Origin: Chrysemys picta bellii
Lineage: Eukaryota > Chordata > Testudines > Emydidae
DNA: 64,000 nucleotides
Reading direction: 5' to 3'
Assembly: GCF_011386835.1 (NCBI RefSeq)
Contig: NC_088801.1
Location: 22,802,824-22,866,823 of the forward strand
In this document: positions 34,442 to 48,195 of the stretch, one piece after another
Position numbering within the stretch: the first letter of the stretch is position 1
How the letters are laid out: every line of letters starts with the position of its first letter
Position numbers and translations under genes: made by a program
The notes under the pieces: generated by a model
Seen by the model: only the letters and a program-made list of their open reading frames with translations
Told to the model about the DNA's origin: nothing
The model's database searches: none

Positions 34442-37400
34442 TTATTAATACAGTACCAGAAAGCAGCAATTTCTACACCCATGAAGTCCTTGTAAAATCT
34501 TGTTTTGAACCCATGTATATAGGTTTTTCTACTAAAATCATTTCAGTTAGGGAATATGACATACGGCCACTAATCCAGGATTAATTGGAACTTATGTGCA
34601 GTACAAAACATTCTTTATATATTGACAAATATTTCTAAAAAATGGATTGGTATTTTTGTTGTTAATTGTTTCATTACTGACCTTTACCTCTGTAGACATA
34701 TGCAGTTTTCATTTTTTTGGGTGAGACTTTCAAAATATTTTTTTTTAAAGTGTCCAATGCTCAATGTTAGCAGTGACATTTTTACAGTATGTTTAGAGGC
34801 TTATACTTCACTATTTTGTATTCCATTTCTTGCTATTTATTTAAACCAACTCAGCATTTAAAATTCTGCAGATTTAAATGACAGTGATGATGTACAATAT
34901 GCATAACATGAGCTAGTCCCTACCCATGGTGTGTATTGCTAAAGACTCCATTGCAATATTTACAGTTAAACTAAACTTTTTTAGATGAAGCAAAATTGCA
35001 TTTGTTTTGCAGATTTGCTCATCATTAAATGTGAAACATTTCACATTTGTCTTTTTGAGTAATTGGCTTTTTAAAATGATAAGGTGCTCTGAACACTTGT
35101 TATGTGGATAGGTCTGACGTTGTATCCCAGAAATCCATATGCCATACAGACAGAACAGAAGAAAGATATTCACAAGCATGTCACAGATTGGACTAAAGCA
35201 AGCCAAAAACCAAAGTGCCATGGCATTAACAATAGCACCAGATTTACTGTCACGATTGCAATCTGTGCTGTATCACAGACAGAAGGAGAACTTTTGATAG
35301 GTAACACCTCAGTGTTTTTTAAATCTTTTTGGCAAATTATCATTTTCATTATATTTTTGCCTGCCATATAATATTATTATAATGATATTAAAAAACCATA
35401 TACACCACACAAAATAAGTTTCCTAAGGCCCCCAACAAAAGGGCTGGTTTGTGAGACATGCTAAGTAATCAACAATAAAAAATAAGATATTTTGTTGTTT
35501 CCATGGAGGTTAATATATATTTTAAGAAATCAGCTCTGAAAGTAACAATGGTTTGTAGCATTTATCAGGTTAATCAAATCATGTCTTAGTAATACATGTA
35601 AAGCGATAAAACAATGAGCACAATACAAGAGTTGAAAGCTCTGAAGTTTCCAAACTTCAGATCCCTTTATAGGCATGGTATTAAAGGGAGGTATTTTTGT
35701 CCTGGGTTCAATCATAACTGACTATATTTTCCAATTGAAATTATGTAGACATTTCTTTTTTGACCATAAAATTATACATTTTCTTTTAGTGTAAAAAAAG
35801 CTGCATAAAGCAGATTTGGCAATACCATAATTCATGTTGAGCTCTGATAAGTGCTGAAAAAGATTTACAAACTCACAGCTTGACACTGAGCCCACATGTT
35901 GGGCAGAATGAAGGAAAAGCTCTATCAATACTACATAGAGATTCCTGGCAGCAAATAGAGAAACATCAGTCAATTGTTTTTCTTAATTGAAGGCTACCTT
36001 GGGACCTTGATGAAAATAACATATCTGCCTATCTTTTTTGCTGTTTAAATTACCTGGCTACAGGAGTTGTCCGGGGGCCATCCTCAAATGGGCTTTTTTG
36101 TCAGAAGAAAAATACTGAAATTATCAGTTTTTCCTTATAGAAACTAAAGATGTAAAACCGTAGTATTACAGCTAAGAAATGAGAATGATGACAACAAAGA
36201 AAAACCTTACTAGGCAAGATCGTGGAATTCCTTAGCTTCATGACTGGAAAACATTTCCTCTATTTCTACGGAATACCAATTACACAAGTAATCCTTGATG
36301 TCCTGAAATTAATGGGACTTCTCAAATGGTAATGATTATTTGCATAAAAAAAATCTTTCTGCATCAGACTTAAAATTAAAATAGTACACAGTATTCTTCA
36401 GTAATGATTCAAACCACTACAGTTTTCAGTTATGTTGCTGGTGCGTTTTGTGGTCATTACCACAGTAGACTATATTGTGGTATTGTTGGAAATATTTAAT
36501 TGAAATATCACCAAAAAGGCTTTTCTTATAGCAATCCACTCCCGTGAAAACCAGGAATTACTGGACATTTTTTTGCCCATGGCAAGCCAGACAATACCCC
36601 TGCCTTCCCTCCCACTTTAGGTGTGGTGCAGTCATTTGTAGAAGTCATTTGACTTTTTTTTTAAGTCAAGCAAAGACTCTAGTCCTTAGCAAGGTCTAGG
36701 TCTACACCAAGTTTCCTCTTCAAGCAACTGGTAATTTTTGTATGATACCTTTGTCTTATAAAATGTGGTTAGAAATTTTTAAAATAGGAAAAGTACATTT
36801 TCCCCATTCTTGGCAAATTCAAGTAGGCTGAAGGGATTTTCCTCATTTTTTTCTTTCAGAAACAAAACTAGAAATCATCTCCTTGCAGTGATCAAGCAAT
36901 GAATGATTTCACCTCAGAAGTTGAAAGTTTCTAATATTTAGGAGCATGGGAAAGGGGTTTATGCTCAAAATTTTTTCAACCTTCACTATATGAGGTTCTA
37001 TTACTATAAATGTGGAAACATAGAAATACATCTGGGTAAATAAAGCAATCCAATTGTGTACAGCAGTGTAAAGAAAATGTCATGCAAGAAGATTAAAACT
37101 TGTATCCATATATGTTCTATACTGTAGCTCAGAGTGTAAGTAGTAGTCTGCTTCATTGAGTAAGATATGCTGATTGCCATTTAACACTGCAGCTTTTCAC
37201 AGTGGCTCAGCACAAAGTTATTTAGCACAGGTGTTTTTGTAATTCTGATACATTGGGAAAATTCTCAAGGTTGAATGGCTTCTTAACACACGTTGCCACC
37301 AGTGAACCTGGAATTGTGGTGTAATAATTTACTGTTCCTATACTGGTCTGTAATACAAAAGAAAACCTATAGGAAATTACATGGTCCCCAAATGAACTTA

Positions 37401-38659
37401 CTTGTATTTAACTAATTAATTCATTAACTTATTTGTTTATTTTACAACTATTGTTAATTTATCTAGATTTATTTCTTTGTTTCTAAATTGTTATATAACA
37501 CATTGTAATATGGAAAAAATCAGAATCACAGATGTGAATGACAGCATGATCAAATAGAAGCAATGTAAACTCTGGAATTTGCTGTCTTTTGGATGAGATG
37601 TAAAACTGGGTTCCTGTTCTCTTGTAATATTTAAAAGATCGCCTGGCATCTTGTCAGCCCTGGCACCTTGGCTAAATAGTGACTTTGGTAATTACTATTT
37701 GCATACCTTAATGTCTCCACAGTTTGAGTTAGATAAGGTATTTGTTATATATTTTGTTAATGTGGTTCAGCCCAGATGTAGCTGCATTTCAGTGGTAGCT
37801 GAAGTGATACATTTGTTAATTTCGAAATGGGCTCCAGTCAAACCTATGCGGAGACAGCAGCAAAGATTATATTTATTTTGACCCCCACAATATGTCACTC
37901 AATTATTTCATTTTTCTAGGGGCTGTCATACCATGTCCTCGAGATATTTTCACTGATCCACTTAACTAGTTTCCCCTCTTATAAGGCCAGGTGCAAAGGA
38001 AAGCAACCTCCTCTCCTCTCAGATATGAGCAAGTGTCTTGTAGAGCTACTCAGAATATTTTGTTAAACACAAAATTTCCTTGAAAACTATTTGCTATTTT
38101 CCCCTCCAGTTTTCTAAAGATCTAGTAGTTTGTGTTTCGACTCTGGCTCATCTTATCCAAAGCTAGAGGGAAACTACATTAATTTTCCATTTCAGTGGTC
38201 TGCAAGTGGACAGGTTGTTTGAGTTTTCTCACATAAGTGAAGTCACATGACAGCTTTTCTGTTTTTCGAGTGAGCTAACCTCACTCCATAGTCTCAGAAG
38301 GGTTATCAGAGACTGTTGTCACTTGCTTTCCTAGGGATGTACGGTAGAATAAAACTCAAACCCAAATCATCTTGCCTCATCCTGTCTCTCGTTTGTTGTA
38401 TTTGGCTACTTCTTTACTCAAAATAATAATCTACGCAAGAATGGGTAAGAGTGACCTCAAATGCTTTCAGTTCTTATTTCTTTAGTTTTATATAGTGTAT
38501 ATAAAAAAAAGTGTATACGATCTGTCACTGAAACGTGCTTTATTCTCTAATATCTGTGGTACCCTTCTGTTTCAACAAGGTCAGCGTTGCTGCTAGTGCT
38601 GCTCCTGCCTCATAATACTAAATGTTTTATTTGCTAATCTTAAGTCTTGCCGCTGAAGA

Positions 38660-38723
38660 CAATGGGACTGCTCATGCACTGAAAGTTATGAATGTGCTTA
38701 AGGGCCTTGCTGCATCAGGGCCT
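38660..38723 (+). repeat. Dispersed ~60-bp old repeat, copy 3
   Basis: It begins CAATGGGACTGCTCATG, continues AATGTGCTTAAGGGCCTTG and ends CATCAGGGCCT. Confidence 0.5.
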
Positions 38724-40095
38724 ACACCAGGAAGATGAAAGAAGAACAAATAAGATGATGTATTGGCAGGGTCTACTTTGAAAGTTTTCCCTTTAATTCA
38801 AGGTTTCAGCTTATTAGCAATAGTGGGACATGATTTTGCAGAGCAAACAATTTTTAGCATTATTGTGAAGCTGATCAAAATGTTAATTTCATTGGTATTG
38901 TTTACAGTGCAAAATCGTTCACATATCTCCAGTCTTGAGCACATCTCCAATCATCCGCATGATTAAAGGGAGAGAATCAGCTTTTCCAGCTCTTGTCCTA
39001 TAAGCCAGTATCCCACATCAACAGGAAGTAACTTCTCAATTTAACTTGTCTGTCTCAAGAATCCGTTAACATACCTAATTATTTTAGTGGCAAGGAAACA
39101 AAAATTCAGGATTTAGGGCATGGGTGGGATTGTAATGTGGTGTAACATAAAACCTTAGCAAGTAAGCTCAAAAATTCCAGTTTTCTTAAGAGTTTTTGTT
39201 TTGTTTGGCAGTTTTTAAGGTTTAAAATATATCTGTCTGACCTGATGTTGCTTTCTAGTTGTCAAGTGTCACTCACTACTTTATGATATCTGTAATAGTG
39301 TGATAGGAATGAGGGGATGTGAGAGTCAGGGGTCCATAAAATAGTGCTCTGGTAATGGACATTCTATCTTTGTAGTTTGTGTTGTGGGATAAGCCTGGGT
39401 CACCAGTCACCTAAATTGTACCTGAATAAATATGCATTGTGACATCATTGGAAGAAGAGCCCATAACAGTTTTCATATGCTTTATTTGTTCTCCCATTGT
39501 ATGTACTGTATGTTTGCTAATGACAGGAAACGGAGTGACTGTCATGGAGCTATAAAATCCAACTAAAATCTCATAGCTAATGAACTAAAAAGCTAAATAG
39601 CTTGCCATTTCCAATTTTTTATTTTCAGATTCTCATGTTTTGTCTCTTAAGTGATTGCAGGAAATGCCACCCCAAAACCATGTAGAAACACTGCCTCATC
39701 CCAACTCTTCCTTTAGTAATGTACAAAGAATATTAAGCTTTAAGACACATCATATTTAGAAAAGAGGGAGAGCCTGCCAAATCCAAGGAACCACTTCCTA
39801 ATTCTACTCATAAATAGCAGGAAATTACTTATCAGTCAGTAATTCAACCACAAAAATTATTGATTACCCAACCTCAGTCATCAGTGTTGATGGCCAAATA
39901 TTTTGCAAGCGTTCTCTGTTTAAAACTAGGAGATGTGATTTCATTTCTGGGAACCAGAGTTTTTCAAATTTTTTGCATGCTATATCACACTGTGGCACAT
40001 CCCTGCAGATTGTCCAGTTACTGTGAATTGTGTGAGAGTCTGAAACTTGACTGACAGTGTTTTGTAAGGAAACTATAGTATTTCAAAATTTCTGT

Positions 40096-40171
40096 AGGGT
40101 TGCCAATTCTGGTTGGACATATTCCTGGAGGTTTCATCACATGACATAATCTTTAATTAAAGGTTAATCTA
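40096..40171. mobile_element. MITE fragment with TAGGGTTGCCAA terminus
   Basis: TAGGGTTGCCAATTCTGG, ATATTCCTGGAGG and TTTCATCACATGACATAATC in this order are the left half of a short MITE common in turtle DNA. The opposite end (GGCAACCCTA) is missing, so it is truncated. Confidence 0.55.
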
Positions 40172-40531
40172 TATGTGTGAGTACTTGCTCACTAATCTGA
40201 GTAAGGGTTTTGTAATTTGGCCCATAAGTAGTAGTTTTTCACAGCCAAATCTCACTTTAGTTATGTTCCTGCATTCTAATTTTTAGCTCCATCTGAAACC
40301 AAAAATTATTATAATTTCTCACTTGTCCCAGACAACATGAGAATGAGTTGATAAATTTCAACCCACTGAAGTATCTTGGATATCATTTTGGTTGGAAACT
40401 GTGGGAAATTTTCCATTAATCTCCTTCCTATGATTGCACCTTATGCTAATCATAACCATATCATTGTTATTGTGTGCTCCCCTCATCTGTTTGTGGACCC
40501 ACCAGTTATCTTTTCTCTTATATTCAAATAG

Positions 40532-40662
40532 CGAGCTCTTTGAGATCGGAGCCCTCTCTTCACTCTGTGTGTGTGTGTGTGTGTGCAGTGCCTAGCATAA
40601 TGGGACCCCAGTGCTGAGTGAGCCTTCTAGGTGCTACCACAATACAAATGATGATAATTAAT
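40532..40662 (+). mobile_element. L2-like LINE 3' end with (TG)n expansion
   Basis: GCGAGCTCTTTGAGATCGG, then CAGTGCCTAGCATAATGGG, CTTCTAGGTGCTACCAC and AATACAAATGATGATAA are the ordered 3' blocks of L2-type LINEs. A (TG)n run at 40566-40585 replaces part of the middle. Confidence 0.65.
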
Positions 40663-43600
40663 TTCTGAGTCCATTTTCATCACCTTGAGAGAAGTCACTA
40701 AAAGACAATCATCATGTCTTGTTTAATGGTGGTTTCCCATGTGTTCTTTCTTTAACTGGACTGGCTAGAGTTTAAGAGAATAGTCTGCCTGCTTCATTCA
40801 AATTCTCCATTTTCAGACTTTCAACTTTAATCAATGTTTCCACTTGTCCAACACAATATTCTGAATTTTTTCTTGTATGGGGGTGGTCAGGAAAATAGTT
40901 TGAGTTCTGGTTAGAACTTTCAGAGCCTGTATCATTCTTTTTCAATCATATTTTGTGTGACAGGTTGGTCTGTTCTACATCTCTATTGTACATAAAGCAA
41001 ATAACATCATGACATGGTTTCAGAAAGTTTTGAAGGTGATTTCTCAATATGTCTCCTATCCAACCTGAGGTGAGGTTAACTCACTCAGTAAATCCTGGCT
41101 AACCGGGGAACTTGGTGGCCCCATGGATATGTCAGGAGTTTTAAAAGCTGCACTTTTAGGATGAAATTCACTGGAGGCATGGAGGCCTTGCACAAAACAT
41201 CAAAGTAGTGCTGCACTGACAGATACAGCACCATGAAAGGGATCTCTACAGATGGCCTCTCCATTCTGGCTCTGAATAGGCTGAGGCATAGGGAGGGTAT
41301 GTCAAGGTCTGGACCACTGAATCTACATGTATTCGCTCAGTAGCCCCAAACCCTGCTATAATTTGCAGGACAGTGGAAGATGTTGGGGTGGGGGGCCTGC
41401 AGTGCAGGTTTGTGGGTGGTTTATGGCTGGTAGGAGGTATTGAAATTAATTTCTCACAACTCCCATAAAGATTGCTGACGTTTTGTAAAGGGTGAATTTC
41501 AGCATTAGTGCATTTATAATGAGTTACATGTTGTTTTCTGCCTTTCCCTATAAGAGCTACCCTGAGACACCTATTTTCAAATGACAGAAATTTTGATTGT
41601 TTGATATTGTGAAATAATATTTTGGGCTATTAACTTATGGCATTGCTACACTACTACTTAGAATGCCATGTGTATGGATGGGCCAATGCTAGCCCACAGC
41701 TCTCAATGCAGTTCCAGAGTCAAGAAAAAGTAGAATCCTATGATCCTCTAATTGTTTCCAATCTTAAAATCTAGGGATTGCAACATCACCAGTCCTGGGA
41801 TTTTGAGATGCAAAAGTCCATTCTGTGGATCCCTAGACTAGCAAATTTACATACCAAATGGCAGCTGGTGCTCTTTGAAAGAAACCCATGCTCCAGATTA
41901 TTCAGTGATCCTGAATTTCTTATCAAGTAAAATTGATTCCAGATCCTCAGGATTGAATAATTATTCCAGGATCGTGTCCCCTCATTTAGTGTCTTTGGTT
42001 TTATGAAGTACAGCATGGATATCTGTGTCCTTGCATACCAACTAGATGCAGTATAAATATCATTACTTGTGTGAGTATTGTCTAGCAAAATAGTTAATCT
42101 TTAAACTACACAGCTCATTTAGATCCTAACAATATAATTGCATTTTTAGTAAATATCAACAACATTATTTTAAATTTAAAATGTTAAATAACTAAATACA
42201 AATATTTTGATGAATATATTTTGCAGTTAATGGAAAGAAAATACTACTTGACAGGAAATATTTTCCTAAATGAATGAATGAAGCAGCCTTATTTCACACA
42301 ATCTATAGTCAGCTGTAACTTTTCTTAGTATTTATGTGCTGATGAGGATGGAAAGGCGAAGATGAAAGCACAGATTTTGTGTGTATGTTGCCCAGTTGCT
42401 CTGTGCAAGAAAAATAAAGATAACCATCATACATTCCTACCTGCTAAGCTTAAGAACTTGACACAGCTGGCGCAATACATGTTCCTATCATGGACCGGCT
42501 TTGATATTTCGTACCATTGTTAAGTAGAGTCCCAAAAGCCAGCTAGCCTGGTTCTGGAGTGGCACAATGTTACACTATCATTCAGCAGAACTGGTTTGAG
42601 GGAAGAGACCTTTTGCTTCCCTTGCCCTCTGCCAGATGAGAAAAGTTCCATAGCAGAGAATGGTGCTTGGGTCTCTAGCTTTAGAAGGATTCTTGAATTT
42701 TTCTATTGCATTGTCTAATGACAAATGAATAAAGTAGCATGAACAACTCTTTTGGAGGACTGACTACACATGCTCCATTTCCAGTATGTGGAAGGAGTCT
42801 CATTAGAGAAAAAGAAGAAAAACACTTCATGCAAAGGAGGCAGCAAAAATAAGAATGAGAAAAATATATATTCAGTACCAGTATTTCATCCTTATGAACT
42901 ACCTCTCTCAGCAGTGGGTACTTCTCCCCACAAGTAAGAAATACACATCTGCTATCAGTACTTTTCAGGTACACCTTTGTTCACTGCTAACAGAATTAGC
43001 GTCACTATTATAATTCAGCAGATTTCTGTTTTTCACTCAAACCTGGATTAGCACTGACTTGGGCTGGAGGGCATTCAAGCTGCTGTTCCTCTTTTAGCTA
43101 TATTTCTCTGTAAACATCTAATTGTTTCAAAAGCAATGTATAGTGTGCAAAAACCTGAATTCAATGCAAATAAGTCTGTGCAGCTCTAAAGTTAACAGGT
43201 GTTCTCATTAGTATAAGTAGACAAGGAACGATTCTTGAATGTTTTATAAACACTTATAATCATGGCCAAATATGTTACTATAAGTATAAAGATACTTATA
43301 GCAATGTCTCTTTTTCCTGTTGTGTAATCTCAGAACTTAATAGGAGATGTGTGTGAGTAAATGAAATACCCACAGCAGTACCTGCTTTTGCCTTCAAGCA
43401 GTGTAGTTGTAAAAATTCTCTGCTACTGTTGAATAAATCTACAGTGTCAACAAAACAAAATCTACATGCATGTAGTATTTAAAACAAACAAACAAACATA
43501 TACATCCTTTAGACCGATTGTACTGAAAACATAGCACACATCATCCTTTTGATGTTGTTTGGTACAGTGACTTATCATGTTGAGTTTCATTCGCATATAT

Positions 43601-44400
43601 CATAATGTGTGATAACGTGCATATAAAATTGGACAGCAGGACTATTAATCACGATGTCTTGTCCCGCTGGTAAAGCTAAGAAAGATGGGGTTTCTCAAAG
43701 AAACCACTGCCAATAAGTGTGGTGTATGTCTAATATATAGATACAGATTGTGAAGGCAATAGCAGGAAAATATTGCCCCAAGGGAAAAAGTATCTTGTAG
43801 AAGGTGGTGTTATATTACCCTCTGTCTTAAATCTTTGAACAATATGCACAATTTTCTTTGCCCTTGTTTCCCCATTTAGTCAAACAGTATTGTTAAATTG
43901 TGTCTTGATTGTTATCTCTCTTGCTTCTCCTTCTTGAATAATTGGTTGTGTGTGTCTCTGTCTTCCTTCCTACTTCCCCTTGCCTTTGTCTCCCTCTCCC
44001 CCTTCTTATCTTCCCAATGCTTTCTGCTTTGAAACCATTATGCCTTGATGGTTGCCATCCCCAGCTCCCTTGCCTGAATGACTGACAGAAGTCTAATGTG
44101 CCCCACTCCATTACATCATTTGTAGCTGGGAGAACCAGAAGTGTTTCATCAGTTCCACTGTCAGGGGAAAGCACCAGCAACCCAGCTCAATGGTTAGAAC
44201 CAGGCTGAGGGGGGCAGGAAGTGTAACAGGGGGCCAAGAGGTGCTCAATCCTAACATGCACTAACTAGTTCTTTTTCGGAGTGCAACACTGGTGCTTGAT
44301 GCTGGGCAGGGTTGGCTGCTGTTTGCAAGAGAGCACGTTCAATGTCATGACATCCAGCATGGTCTGTTTCTGTGTTCATTGTACATTTCCATCTTCCCTG

Positions 44401-44422
44401 AAGGAAGAGAAGAAGAAGAAGA

Positions 44423-44466
<44 letters not shown>
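44401..44466. repeat. (GAA)n-(GA)n purine microsatellite
   Basis: This is a 66-bp strand made only of A and G, with GAA units passing into GA units. Three overlapping frames (44281-44629, both strands) encode runs of Lys/Arg/Glu or Ser/Leu through it and are not genes. Confidence 0.9.
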
Positions 44467-44471
<5 letters not shown>

Positions 44472-47400
44472 TTATACTTGTCAGTGGAAAAACACAATTT
44501 CAATGGCCAAGACATGATCATGTCATTAAAAATAGTTTGACAATACTGACATCCAAGCTGGCCAGTAGTGTTTTGTTGACAAAAAGACTGGCCAGACATT
44601 AACTGAACAGGATTTCTGGAGTTAATCATTTGTGCTCTATGGGAGTAAAATGTGGCATTGATTGGATAATAGTGCTCTCAGCTTGTAACTTTGGGCATTA
44701 TTTATAATCCTCCATCAGTTACTTCTTCAACCAGAAGAGCAATAATATTTTTTAATTGAAGACTATCTTGGAAAACTGTTGCTTGTGAGCTGAAAAAAAA
44801 ATGACTAGAAATAATTATAACTTAAATTATAATGGTGAAAATTCAACTTTATTCAATTTGATATGCAATGGGCGGATTGTCTATCTCAAATTACGGTCTG
44901 GATTTACTAACCTCTAACAGTCCTTTTATTTCAAACACAAATCCCATTCTCAGCTCCCAATCTGAGTAGCCAGGCTTGGCATTAAGGTGTTATGCACAAT
45001 CTAAGGGGGAGGAGTCCTCTATACCTACAGTTCTCTGCATGTTAGCCTCTAAGACAGGCTATGAGAGCCTTCTCATCTCTGGCTCTTCTTGTGACTCACA
45101 CAGGGGACAACAGTTGACTTATTCATGGAGCATAGGATCTACCAGCTCCAGCCCATTTCTTCCGTGCCTTTCTGCCTGTGCTCCTGCTGCTCAGGAGGTC
45201 TGTTTCCCCTTCAGGAGTTTCCCAAATACCATCCATCTGCCTTGGAATTGGAATCAGATCCAATCTACTGCCTCAGGGATCCTTCATAGACCAGGAAGAA
45301 GGGAAAGAATTTGTCCTGTAATGCAGACAGAGGACCTGATTCTCTCCTCAATAATGCTGGTGTTATTCAGGAGTAACTAGTGCAATTAACTGGTAAGGGG
45401 TAAGTGAAAGAGAAAAGAATTAGACCCAGAGACACATCTTCTCTTTTAAACAATCCAAATTTTGAGTATATATGATTTTATTATGCTGAACAAGTGTCTG
45501 TCCGAAGAACTCGCAGGGCAAAATTGTTTGGGGGTATCAAAGAGAATCTCAATTTCAATTAAAAAAGCACTCTTCCTTGTAAGTTTGACCTCAAACCAGT
45601 AGAATTTTGTATCCACTTGAAAACCACTCTTTTTTGTAGCCCAAACATTTGTTTTTCCCCCCATTAAATAACAAATTACTTACGTGAGCAGTTTGTTTTG
45701 ATCTGATGACGCTACTGACATTTCCACCAAATGTACATGCAAATCAGGCATACCTAAACACGCTGAAAACATATCCCATAAACTTCTGGAATAAAACGGG
45801 CTCACAATTGTTAACACTGGGGAAGTTGTAAAAGTGCAGGAGTTATTTGTTACCTCTTTTATTTAGCAATGTTTGGATTTAGTAACAATTTTTTGAAGAG
45901 TCAAAAGAATCAGGGTAATTATAACATAAGGTTCAACATTGTTAGATATGTAAAACATTTGCTGTTGCTCAAAACAAATATTCCCAAAGAAAGTATAAAA
46001 CATTTTTTTGACTTGCAAAGTTTTTGCAGTCTATCATTTAAATTACTTAAATAAAGGGAGCTTTACTACTCCCAAAAGCTGAGAATATAACACCCTCCAT
46101 GCATATTAGCTTGATCTTTTTGACAGACCAGAAAAGAGTTTGTGTGTGCCAATTAAAACAAAAATGGATCCCCAGTGGCTTGTTCCTCACACAACTTCTA
46201 AAGACTGCCATCATTGTTTGCTGGGGTAACCTTGGATAAGGCGGCTATCCAAAGTAAACAAACTTTTTAAAACTTTCATGACAGATGGGGGTTACAAATG
46301 CATTTTAATAAGAGAGTTGCCAAAGCAACTTTTTTGCAATCAGTATATATTTACTTAACATCTAGCAACATTGGGAACACAAGACAAATACTTTCTCACA
46401 AAATGTTTTAACAAGAAACATTTTTTTGGAGTGCTGGTAGAAGACCTTTTTCTTCAAATTGATATTTCACCCTCATTTTTATATTAACTTTGCTTGACAT
46501 GTCAGAAGGACTATTAGAGGTTAGTCAAGCCAGACTGTAATTTGAGATAGACAATCTGCCTGATAATGTAATTTCCGTGGTGGTCATAAACACCTTTGAG
46601 TCCACTAAGTAATTTAACTATTAGCATAACCATGACAATGTTAGCTTGATAGGCGATATCATAGCATGGGTCTGTGATGCAAGGTGAATGAAATGCAGTA
46701 GAATACTGATTGTTTGTTTGCTTTTGTTCATTGTTGCATACTTACCTCATTATAGTGGAGCACAAGTAAGTATTTTATATATTCTTCTTTTTACTGCTTA
46801 CTTCAGCACAAACATAGCAAGAGACTGGATTATCAAAGAGAAAATAATTTAGATCAACTTCTAGCAATGAAATACACTTTTGACGTGTTTTAAAGAACTA
46901 CAGATCTCTGTTTCTGTTTAATTTAATTCAAACACAATTCATACCAGATTAATTAAACCACTAAGAAGTGCCAAATGTCTCCAAACTTTCTTTTAATTAA
47001 ATTCTACTTCTGCTTAGTTTGGGTGTGGATAAACCCATGAATATCTACAGCATTCTGTACCAAAGTTATGCTATACTCTAATGATAAATGTAAAGAAAAG
47101 GAGGGGGGAACCTAATTTTTTAAGCTTTTTTTTTCTGGGTGAAATTCAGGCATTTGCAGGCCCAGACATGTGTCAATGAGGCAGTGCATTGCTGTATAAT
47201 TACATGAGGAGAAAATCATAACCCCCAGATCTGTGCGTGGAGGGAACCCTCTGCACAGGGATAGCGCTCTCCCACGTGAAAAGGTGGGAGGTCAGCCACC
47301 TCCAAGCACCATTTCTTTCCCAAGCATGGTGACTGGCTGGGCTGGAGATGGAGAATCTGGTGGCGCTATGTGGGGCAGAGGGACTCCATGCTTGGCCCTC

Positions 47401-47639
47401 CAAAATGTCTGAGGAAAATAAACAGCATGGGGCTTTGTTATCTTTTCGGTGCCCCCTCTCCATGATAGAAATCAGGATGGCTAGCAATGACTGCAGGGCA
47501 GCCTTGGAAACATGGTACAATAGACACACATTTCCAGAGATCAAGGGTTGGGGAGCATGTAAATTGGGTCAGAACTGTTTCAGAGACACAGGATCTCCCA
47601 CCACCTATCTCACAGGGGAGTAAACCCTATGCCCTAGGG

Positions 47640-47934
47640 CAGTGTTTCCCAAACTTGGGGTGCCGCTTGTGTAGGGAAAGCCTCTGGCGGACCAGACTGG
47701 TTTGTTTACCTGCTGTGGTTCGCTGCTCCAGGCCAATGGGAGCTGCTGGAAGTGGCACGGGCCGAGGGATGTACTAGCCTCTGCTTCCAGCAGCTCCCAT
47801 TGGACTGGAGCAGCAAACCGCGGCCAGTGGGAGCCGCCATCGGCCAGACCTGCAGATGTGGCAGGTACACAAACTGGCCCGGCCCGCCAGGGGCTTTCCC
47901 TACACAAGTGGCATCCCAAGTTTGGGAAACACTG
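47640..47934. mobile_element. Foldback hAT element with long inverted arms
   Basis: This 295-bp element is almost wholly palindromic. The outer arms (47640-47690 and its inverse ending at 47934) share CAGTGTTTCCCAAACTTGGG and TTGTGTAGGGAAAGCC with few changes. The inner arms (47723-47754 and 47782-47813) share CCAATGGGAGCTGCTGGAAG. Flanking 8-mers CCCTAGGG and ACCTATGG match at 6 of 8 positions, supporting a hAT-type 8-bp target duplication. The left inner flank is shorter than the right, so some 40 bp have been lost on one side. Five overlapping frames of 77-104 codons here are products of the palindrome. Confidence 0.85.
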
Positions 47935-47994
47935 ACCTATGGCAATGATCTCATATCTTGTGCATATTGTGATTGGAAGGATGCTTTTGTGACT

Positions 47995-48195
47995 TAAGCA
48001 CAGGCCTGGGTTCTGGACTTAGGTTTTATTCTTGGCTATGAATTTGGGGAAGTCACTTAATGTTCCGGTGCCTCAATTTCACAACCTGTACATTGGGGTT
48101 AATATTACCTGTCTCTCAGGATTGCTGTCAGGCTTAATTCATTCATGTTTGTAAAGTGCTTTGAGATCCTCAGAATTGAAAGTGCTATATAAGGG
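47995..48195 (+). mobile_element. MIR-type SINE, near full length
   Basis: The ordered MIR blocks are CAGGCCTGGGTTCTGGAC, GAAGTCACTTAATGTTCC, CCTCAATTTCACAACCTG and CTCTCAGGATTGCTGTC. It ends GTAAAGTGCTTTGAGATCC and GTGCTATATAAG, the form usual in reptiles. Confidence 0.75.

Larger units (their letters stand above)
30786..47639 (+). other. ARHGAP15: Intronic DNA, mostly unique, with microsatellites
   Basis: About 16.9 kb has no supportable coding sequence. Placed repeats are given separately. The frames at 34913-35221, 41786-42088, 44976-45380 and 47200-47544 have no domain and no splice context. 46.1-46.7 kb and 32.1-32.4 kb have the even composition and dense motif content of conserved non-coding DNA (see findings). 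Confidence 0.5.

Noticed and set aside
44281..44629. Frames with long Glu/Arg or Ser/Leu runs
   Set aside because: They are translations of the (GAA)n-(GA)n microsatellite.
47200..47640. Frames of 91-114 codons just left of the foldback hAT as a small gene
   Set aside because: Both strands are open over the same stretch, with no motif. The right end runs into the transposon.
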